Assembly: GCF_001949145.1 (NCBI RefSeq)
Contig: NW_019091701.1
Location: 1 to 30,735, forward strand
Direction of reading: 5' to 3'
From: Acanthaster planci
Taxonomy: Eukaryota; Echinodermata; Asteroidea; Valvatida; Acanthasteridae
Length of the DNA stretch: 30,735 bases
Positions 1-30,735 of the stretch are shown here, in pieces. The position numbers and the translations under genes are program-made. Each line of letters begins with the position of its first letter. Positions within the stretch are counted from its first letter, which is position 1. The notes beneath the pieces were generated by a model that searched no databases, was not told where the DNA came from, and was given only the letters and a program-made list of their open reading frames with translations.

Positions 1-1221
1 GTTGTCGTTTGAATTAATCCGTGCCTCACTGGCCATCAGTTTGACGTATCTAGCAAGGGACGGGCAACTCAACATTTTTCCATTTTTTGGTTTTATTTTA
101 AAGAAACTGAAAGCAATATAACTTCCAAAATGGTACTACCACTGGTTTTGTTTTGGTGGGGGGGGGGGTAGGGATTTCCACGTATGAAAAACTTTGTGAC
201 TTGTAGGGAGAAATCCTTTAAATATTTCGTTTAACTGTAAAAATATTACAACCCATCATAACCGGACATTTTTACCCAGCGCAACGTCGGAGTGGTCATG
301 ATTGAAATTATTGCTGCAGAGTATAACAACATAAAGGCCGGTTCAAACTCCGTGCAAATGCGAAAGCAAACGAGAATTTGTGACGTCAGATCAAACATTC
401 GCTTTGCGAATTCGTAAAGGTTGAACTCATTTCAATTCTAGCGAAACTTTGCTATCAAGTTGTCGTGACGTCAAATTCGCTTCGCATTCGCCTGAAGTAT
501 GAACCGACCTTAATCTCGCCAAAGGCTTCTTTCACAGGAACGTCCTTGTGTTTGCCTCTCACATGTAGCTCTGACATAAAGTTAGAATAACGCATGGGGA
601 ATTCGGCGAAACATTTTACATGCGGAGCGCAGCTCTCTCTCTAATAACTTGCAACAGTTTAATTCTGACTTTCTGAGCTACTGTGTTCAGCATAATATCA
701 AGCAGGGCCATGGTGGTGATACATAAACATTGTGTTAAAATACTTTCCATGTACCGTACATGATTTTTTATACCTTAAAATCCTGAATTGAAAAAAAAAG
801 TCTTCCACAGACATCAAAAGAGAACGTGGGAGTCATTTCCACTCATCTGGCATGTTTCTCACTAGTGCTGTTCTCTCTCATTCTAGAGGAGAATAAATCT
901 ATTCACTACACACAACAAAATGTTTTGGAATAGATAATTCACTTTTATTTGAGAGGCCAAAAACCGCATGTTTATTCCCCACTATTTCGAGCTGGCGCTC
1001 TATCTACCAACCATTTGTCCTCATTGAGTCGGAACAATGACGTCACAGAGTCATTACTAAAGTCGTGAAACCTTTTTAACCAATGACCAAAGCTGAAATA
1101 TGTTTATGATTTGGCATACAATTGCCAGTGCATTCAATTCCGATGCCTTACAGAAAGCTGGTTTTGCAAAATAATATCCTTCCATAAGATGCCCAGTTTT
1201 CCCTCTCATTTCCCTCATCAG
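1..1221. other. Intron upstream of the first visible ABCC exon
   Basis: I find no exon with both a frame-compatible ABCC peptide and splice sites here. It holds the family B foldback (333-512) and a long pyrimidine tract before exon 1. The next upstream ABCC exon is outside the window. Confidence 0.6.
333..512. repeat. Foldback element, family B, full copy
   Basis: About 180 bases with terminal inverted repeats: left AAGGCCGGTTCAAACT, right AGTATGAACCGACCTT, and further inner matches (GCGAAAGC / GCTTCGCATTCGC, TGACGTCA near both inner ends). No coding capacity. Structure is that of a non-autonomous DNA transposon (MITE). A degraded second copy lies at 21136-21283. Confidence 0.7.
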
Positions 1222-25220
<23,999 letters not shown>

Positions 25221-25296
25221 AACTGAGCATGTTCTGCCTCCAGAAGTTGAGAGCCATCTTCTCAGATCAGCATAGGTGCTTTTGCATGCAAATAAA
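25221..25296 (+). promoter_or_regulatory. ABCC 3' UTR with poly(A) signal
   Basis: An AATAAA lies at 25291-25296, 71 bases after the TAA stop, and a second at 25369-25374. Either would give a short 3' UTR for the standard form. This is sequence-based only. Confidence 0.6.
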
Positions 25297-25483
25297 GCTT
25301 TTAGAGCAGCCAAATCACATAAATATAGACATTTCTTTGCCATTTGTATCCTCTCTGTTTCAATATGAATAAAATAAGGGCTTACTCTAGGAAACTGAGA
25401 ACTATAACCTCGTTTTGAAAATCAACCATGCTGAGAACAGAAATCAAATTGACCTTTAGAAGTTTGTGCGTTTGACTTTTCAG

Positions 25484-25517
25484 GTTAAGTGACCCACCAT
25501 TGCCAACTCAGGCTGAA
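25484..25517 (+). CDS. Possible alternative ABCC exon 30 (C-terminal extension)
   Basis: A 34-nt open segment between a strong acceptor (gacttttcag) and donor GAA/gtaggt. If exon 29 is spliced at the GT inside CAGTAA (exon end 25216), the two leftover bases CA are completed to Gln and the frame LSDPPLPTQAE follows. Its end is phase 0 and fits the next candidate at 25659. Very short, so it could be chance. Confidence 0.3.
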
Positions 25518-25658
25518 GTAGGTAATTGTGACGTTTAACAATTCCTCTATCTACTGTTTGTTTACATTTCAAAGTGATCAAAAGTCTCATTTTTTTCTGT
25601 CTGCGGAAAGCTTTTGTAATATTTAGAAGTGAAAACTGTTGAATTTCCACTCCTGCAG

Positions 25659-25823
25659 GGATATGAAGTTAATAATTCCAAACCTGGTAGATCACGCATA
25701 CTATATGATTCATGTGGAACTGCGGGGCAGCATACATTGCAAACCGAAATGTGTGAAGGATTTGAGCATGAAACAGGTATTTTCTTAAGTCACTTGAATC
25801 TTTTCTACTTCTACCGTTGTTAA
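25659..25823 (+). CDS. Possible alternative ABCC exon 31 (C-terminal extension or last exon)
   Basis: The acceptor ccactcctgcag is followed by an open frame in phase 0: GYEVNNSKPGRSRILYDS and on to HETG, hydrophilic, with no domain I recognise. It either runs to the TAA at 25821-25823 (54 residues), with AATAAA at 26205-26210 as poly(A) signal, or splices at ACAG/gtattt (25776, phase 1) to a further exon. It may equally be an exon of another gene or a chance ORF. Confidence 0.3.
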   Translation, partial: GYEVNNSKPGRSRILYDSCGTAGQHTLQTEMCEGFEHETGIFLSHLNLFYFYRC

Positions 25824-26226
25824 CTCCGTGATGTCAAGAAAGATAAACCAAGTTAGATTTCAAATACATATATTACTGTGTGTTTTAGACTTCCAGACTC
25901 TATTACAAAGTTTTACCTACAACAAAACAATTGCTCCTTTCATGACCAACTTAGAATAATATCAGCTTTTTCCCACAAATACCAGAAGTTAAAGGCTATT
26001 CTACCATAATTCCACAAAACCACCTCACTTCCATTGTTGGCATTGCTCATAACATAACAGCATTAACTTTGTAATGTTTCCATAAGTAAAAAGGTGCTAT
26101 TAAGTTGTGCTTAAAATCATTTTTTCTGACTTACACAGTTGTGAAAATAGCAAGGAATGACTTTTTATAAATAGTATGGGATTTGAGGGATTGAAATTAA
26201 GTAGAATAAAAAAACCCAAACCGGCA

Positions 26227-26438
26227 TCATAATTCATCTCGATTCTGCTCTGAGCTGTCTCGCCCCTCGTGTCTTAATTCATTTTTGTTGAGTGAATCAT
26301 TCTGTTTCTCACTGTTAGATTCATTTCCCCCAGTTGCTCTACTCTGAGATTCCACACCGACACTGTCAGCCTCCCCTCCTTTGGCAGTGGTGCTGTCCGC
26401 TTCCTGATCTGTTTCTTCAGCAGGTGGCACATCACCAT
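26227..26438 (-). CDS. Last exon of unidentified gene: acidic tail ending in RDEL
   Basis: On the minus strand a good acceptor (cacccctgctttgcag) is followed by a 212-nt open frame, incoming phase 1, that ends in TGA at 26227-26229. The 69 full codons are rich in Glu, Ser, Asp, Asn and Gln (for example PPAEETDQEADSTT, SRATGGNESNSEKQND) and end ...SEQNRDEL. Such low-complexity, charged composition is typical of a disordered protein tail. RDEL fits the K/H/R-DEL type of ER-retrieval tail, but this would matter only if the protein enters the ER, and its N-terminus is not in view. A TATAAA on this strand at 26164-26169 is a possible weak poly(A) signal. An internal ACA/gtgaga could also serve as a donor. 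I do not recognise the family. Confidence 0.6.
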
Positions 26439-26976
26439 CTGCAAAGCAGGGGTGGCACAACAAATAATTTAATTTTGAGTTTGAGAAAGCTAACCACAAA
26501 AACCATACACTAACAAGTGGGTGTTACAATGCTTGGCAAAGCATCAAAGGCAAACATGAAATTCATTTCTCCTTATCGCCTGGGGTGAGTGAAAAACTTT
26601 TATTGAAATTGGAGCATTCAGGACTATTAGCATTCGTAAAAATGGTAGCGCTCAGGGCTAGAATTTCACGGTGAAGTCAGATGTTCAAGATTTATCACAA
26701 ATCATGAACTGACTTTTATCAATTGGAACAGTTCTCAATCCAATTTCACGGTAATGTTTCACAGACCCGAGGGATAATGCTTTGAGAGATGATAGGACTG
26801 CTCTAAAGTTGGGGAGGGGATGAAATGGTGAAGAGGAGAGCAAACCTTTGTGATCTGCTACCACTGATCATTCAGCCAGTGATACATCCCAGTTATCACT
26901 GGCACAATGAAGGGGGTGTCAGGTGGTTAAAAAACCGGTTAAGTATCAAGCACACATATTCATATCACTTTATTAG

Positions 26977-27018
26977 GACACAAGGCTGCAGAACCTGCCC
27001 AGGCTGACAACCCAACAG
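26977..27018 (+). CDS. Possible short downstream exon (phase 1 to 1)
   Basis: A 42-nt segment with acceptor cactttattag and donor ACAG/gtaaat. Read in phase 1 it is open and encodes GHKAAEPAQADNPT. The phase matches the donor at 25776, so it could continue the extension, but I found no following exon before 30735. Weak call. Confidence 0.18.
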
Positions 27019-27103
27019 GTAAATGTGCAGAGTTTCATGACAAAATGCTATATATCCTTTTCACTGACTGTGAGATTGAGATTCATGTAATGAATGATAA
27101 TAC

Positions 27104-27269
27104 GGGCGATTCACAATAGTGTGCCACCAAGAGTTTGCAACCCGTTGGCCAATCACAACGCGCAAAATCTGTCGACCCTTTCCAAATGCCTCTTTGTTCG
27201 ACAGATTTCGTGCATTGTGATTGGCCAATGCGTTGCAAACTCTTGGTAGTGCACACTTGTGAAACTGCC
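27104..27269. repeat. Foldback element, family A, full copy
   Basis: Begins GGGCGATTCACAATAGTG and ends with its imperfect inverse (CACACTTGTGAAACTGCC). The inner arm GAGTTTGCAACCCGTTGGCC is mirrored by GGCCAATGCGTTGCAAACTC, and AAATCTGTCGA by TCGACAGATTT. Same family as 6194-6366. It lies in the region between the ABCC gene and the minus-strand membrane-tail exon. Confidence 0.8.
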
Positions 27270-30175
27270 GTTTTGTCTGCTTAAATAATGAATAAAATAC
27301 GGAAATTTTATGTAAATTCATCATATCTCGGAAAATGCACATCAGAATTTAAAAGAAGATATCAAATAAAAGATATTTTTAACAATACATGAATTTTGGT
27401 CATCTGAACTCATATTTTTCAAAAAGTAGGATATACATGTACTCTGTAGGATTTTGCAATGAAGCTCTTCATGTACATGTACATCAATCAAACTGCTTTA
27501 ATTCAAACAACCAACAGCACTAACCACCTCAGGGATACTGTTGTCTTGGATTTCTTTTGGTGTATTTCATTTCACATGTACACCAAGTGTCATTGATCAC
27601 TGCTGTCATGTCTGCTATGTGTTTAGCATGAAAAAAGAGTCCACAGAGCCACATGGCCACCCAAAAGTAATTAACTGCAATATTGATAGACAAAGCTATG
27701 GTGGGTATTTAACAAGACCTTGATGTTTGGCAGATACTGTGGATCACACATAATACACATGTGCAGCAGCACCAAAAGATTGTCCTAAATTAATTTTATG
27801 AAAACGACATTCATTTTGACAGCGAGTCTACATTTCATGCAGGCTTTACAGTCAATTTTTCACGGCAGTAAAACAAATGAAGACTCAAAAGGGAATCACT
27901 GAACCACAGTCACAATGTAACACAGTGTGACAAAGAAAATCAAACTTATGTAACTTTACATGCCCAATACATACATGTACATCAACATCATACCAACAAA
28001 TTGAACAACAATAACCAATACAGCTGTACGTGCAGAACATGTGTAACATGACTGACTGACTGACAGTACTGGGGCAACAAAAAGCTTAAGGAAATGTTGT
28101 GAACAACCTTTTGGCCAGCTCCAGCTTGCAGTTCTCATGCCAGAGGGGTTTCTTGCAAAAACATGGATCAGGTTATTCAATGCCCCAGCAAAAGGCAGCA
28201 ATCAAGTTGTTAAGCACGTCACCTGGAGGAGCAATTGGGTCATTTGACGTCCCAAGTACCGTGTCCATGTACATGTACTTTGCTTCTGATAATCCAAAAA
28301 TATCAAATCCTTGCTTGGCAGATTTATCCATTCCTGACCAAGTGCTGATTCGAAGTTCAAGATGACTCTTACTTCAAGATTTCATTGTTGACGGGTCTGA
28401 TGAGTCTTGATTCATATATCCTTTCCATCCATTTATCCTCCGCACTTTTCTTAGACAAGGAAAGAATTTCTTGCAGATGGTCATCGCTGCATCCCTTTGT
28501 TGGCCGTAGCAAAATGGTCATAGAAGTGATAAATGATTAGGTATTCCAAACAGGTCACCAAGTAGCCTCAGATTTCTTGTTCACATGTACACAGATTTAA
28601 TAGATGGCTTGCACTGACATCGCACATTTCCCTAAACCTTCCACTATCCACCATCTTTGAGGTCAGGCCACATCTGACATGGAATTGATCATGTCTATGA
28701 CTAAGGCTCTTTACCGCGCTACACTTACGCCAACACTTAAGCCAAAGCCGCAAGATACCAGATTCATAACAAAGCCTGACATCAAACACAGTGGGCCACT
28801 ATTAAAGGATGGTGAGAGATGTGAAGTACATACACTAGTAGAGTGAAGCTCTGTCTAAATAATTTGGCTGTACCTTAAATAATTACCAATCAGTCTTTGG
28901 TAGTGGCTGCAATTCAGAAAGAAACAAATCATACCAATACTACGGATATTAAAACAAAACACTGGCTGATTTATTGTACCGATTACTCAATATCACACAT
29001 GGAATATATTAACCATTCTACGGAGACGAAAAGGTTGAGAGCATCCTCAAAACATTAGCGGCAAGCCTGTGAAATTTCAGGGATGATGGGAGAGTATAAG
29101 AAGATTATCAACATAAATGTGTCTGTCAAAGACCGTCACACACTTTATGCATTGCAGACGTCAATTTGACGTGACTGTGATGCAAATGCTCATGTTTTAT
29201 CGAGATCATTGCTCCAACTAAACTTAACAATAGATACTGACGAATACAGAGACAGATTGAAGCCTGGTTTCAAAAAGTGTTAAATATCTACAGGAAGACA
29301 AGTGTTCGCAATTTGAACAGCCATTGGTGCGTGCTTTCATGTAACTGTACTCTAGACTTGTCTTTTATAGTTTCTTATAAGACTGACATGTATTTTACAG
29401 TGCAAAAGTGTAAAATCATTATTGGTCAAGCACACTGAATCCTACATTATGTTGAATACATTTTCACTCAAGAATTTAAACACCCCAGTCTAAACACGCA
29501 TTTTAAGTGTATGATTTGAAAAGACAAAACCCTCAGGCACATAAATCAGCCCATGATTTAGCCCAAGCCCTAATCCTGAGGGGAAAAAAAACAAACCTTT
29601 TTGAGGATAATTTTGCTCCTAAATCACAACTACACACAATATCTACAACATCAAAATGGATTGTGTTGATAAATAATGCACAAACAAAATCAAGAAACAC
29701 ATCAAAATGCTGGTCTTTTAAGAATTCGCAATTTATGTACGCAACGGAAAGAATGAGGCTGTTTAGTACTGTAGAGGAATTGCTTATGAAGAGCAAAGAA
29801 CAAAATAGCATATGTGTAATGACACAGGGCTATTTATACAACAAACTAGAAATGATATTGTTCTTTGCCCCATTTACAGTACTCAGTCCATGATTTCACG
29901 TGGTTTGTTGTTGACTTTCCTCCTCTGTTTCTGATCAACCGATTTATTAACTTGATTGACCCCTGCTTGTCAAGAGGTCTAGTGCAGACAAGACAGAAGT
30001 GGAAACTTTTCCAGGAACATAAAAAAGTACATGTACTCAGATAAAACACCGTTGTTGAGACATAAACTGAGTATAGGCGTCTCCTTTTATGATCTGCCCC
30101 CTCCCCCTCTGTTGTCTTGACTCCGCCTCACAAACTGACCCCTCCTTCCGCCCCCCCCCCCAACAGCAAGTCTCA
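27270..30175. other. Intergenic or intronic DNA between the two minus-strand exons
   Basis: No convincing exon on either strand. Several ACATGTAC palindromes (27432, 27470-27482, 28266-28276, 30029). Part of the right end (to 29943) is probably 3' UTR of the minus-strand membrane-tail exon. If the two minus exons belong to one gene, most of this is intron. Confidence 0.4.
29943..29948 (-). promoter_or_regulatory. Poly(A) signal for the minus-strand membrane-tail exon
   Basis: AATAAA on the minus strand, 228 bases downstream of the TGA at 30176-30178. Confidence 0.4.
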
Positions 30176-30378
30176 TCATGTGTCTCTTGCTGCCTCCTGT
30201 TGAGCAAAGAACCTCATCATGTACCACAACCCCAGGCCCATCCCTAAAATGACGGCCATTATGGGGCTCCCTCTACTAGCCAAGACCGAACCAATGAAAA
30301 GAAAGAAATATAGGAGATAGATAAGGATTTCACCTTTGAGGCTCATTGACGGTTGCGGGGGGCTGCCCTTGCCATCCA
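30176..30378 (-). CDS. Last exon of unidentified gene: two-helix membrane tail
   Basis: On the minus strand an excellent acceptor (T-rich tract, ttactctgcag) precedes 203 nt of open frame, incoming phase 1, ending in TGA. It encodes a short Gly/Pro/Ser-rich lead (DGKGSPPQPSMSLKGE), a hydrophobic helix (ILIYLLYFFLFIGSVLA), a short SRGSP turn, a second hydrophobic segment (IMAVILGMGLGLWYMM), and the end RFFAQQEAARDT. This looks like the C-terminal membrane hairpin of an integral protein. An AATAAA on the minus strand at 29943-29948, about 230 bases past the stop, supports it as a 3' terminal exon. The upstream exons lie beyond the window. Family not recognised. Confidence 0.7.
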
Positions 30379-30735
30379 CTGCAGAGTAAAAAAAAACCCA
30401 AAATCAATTGACATTTGACCGTCAAATTATAGAACACTGACAGGCAAATGCAAATAATTAATGGCTAGGATTAAAGTTGCTTAACATAATGGGAAAAAAT
30501 AGGTTGTATGCAAGTTACATGTACACATTTCGTGGCTATGGCTTTGGTATTTGGTTTTGCCACTGGTGTTCTACAGAAAAGCCACAGCCATAGACAATGA
30601 TAATCATATCTAACAAGGTCATGTGCTCTCCCAAGGTAAGAAATTGAGGTACTAAATACTGACATTTCTTTTCCTGTAATGTTTTTGGGGGTGCAAATGT
30701 GTATTTGTTTGTATGCCGAGTGCAAAAGTGTTAGA
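30379..30735. other. Probable intron of the minus-strand gene
   Basis: Begins, on the minus strand, with the T-rich tract and acceptor of the exon at 30378. No further exon seen before the window edge. Confidence 0.5.

Noticed and set aside
541-930. Acceptor-like sites at about 538 and 885 that could start more upstream ABCC exons
   Set aside because: The frames after them reach stops quickly and give no ABCC-like peptide.
960-1040. tRNA-like D-arm wording on the minus strand (TGGTAGATAGAGCGCC)
   Set aside because: No B-box (GGTTCGAATCC-like) or acceptor stem could be found. At best a tRNA-derived repeat fragment.
25887-25960. Acceptor tgtgtgttttag with 22 open phase-1 codons (DFQTLLQSF...) to TAA, an alternative last exon after 25776
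   Set aside because: Phase fits but the peptide is short and featureless; not enough to list as a feature.
27956-28365. Overlapping open frames of 80-90 codons on both strands
   Set aside because: No splice-site support on either strand and ACATGTAC repeats inside; probably chance.

Overview
This is a piece of animal nuclear genome. Genes are split into short exons by GT-AG introns, and the non-coding DNA is A+T-rich, carries many foldback elements (MITE-like) and recurring ACATGTAC palindromes. Together with an SUR-like ABCC gene, this suggests a marine invertebrate, perhaps a deuterostome such as an echinoderm or hemichordate. The taxonomic call is inference only.

From 1222 to 25220, on the + strand, runs one large gene: the last 29 exons of an ABC transporter of subfamily C, closest in its motifs to the sulfonylurea receptors (ABCC8/ABCC9, SUR). 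The exons join without any frame break into 1282 residues plus stop (3849 nt). They cover the end of the L0 linker, TMD1, NBD1, TMD2 and NBD2. About 300 N-terminal residues (TMD0 and most of L0, by comparison with ~1580-residue SURs) must lie upstream of this window. Both NBDs keep Walker A, Q-loop, signature, Walker B and switch His. NBD1 has Asp in place of the catalytic Glu, as is usual in ABCC proteins.

The usual stop is followed by a poly(A) signal at 25291. The stop also overlaps a GT that could act as a splice donor, and short ORF exons downstream (25484, 25659, 26977) fit its phase exactly. An alternative, longer C-terminus is therefore possible.

The right end (26227-30378) carries two minus-strand exons, each with a good acceptor and its own stop. 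One encodes an acidic tail ending in RDEL, the other a two-helix hydrophobic tail. Both need the same incoming phase, so they may be alternative last exons of one gene whose upstream exons lie beyond 30735. This gene would be convergent with the ABCC gene. I do not recognise it.

Introns and the intergenic region hold at least four families of short repeats: a ~170-bp foldback element (6194, 24339, 27104), a second foldback (333, 21136), a third (13531), and a CAGTGGCRTARCTA-ended family (1910, 4603, 13165), plus an ACTTG-rich degenerate array at 17040-17548. No tRNA, rRNA, CRISPR or bacterial-type feature was seen.
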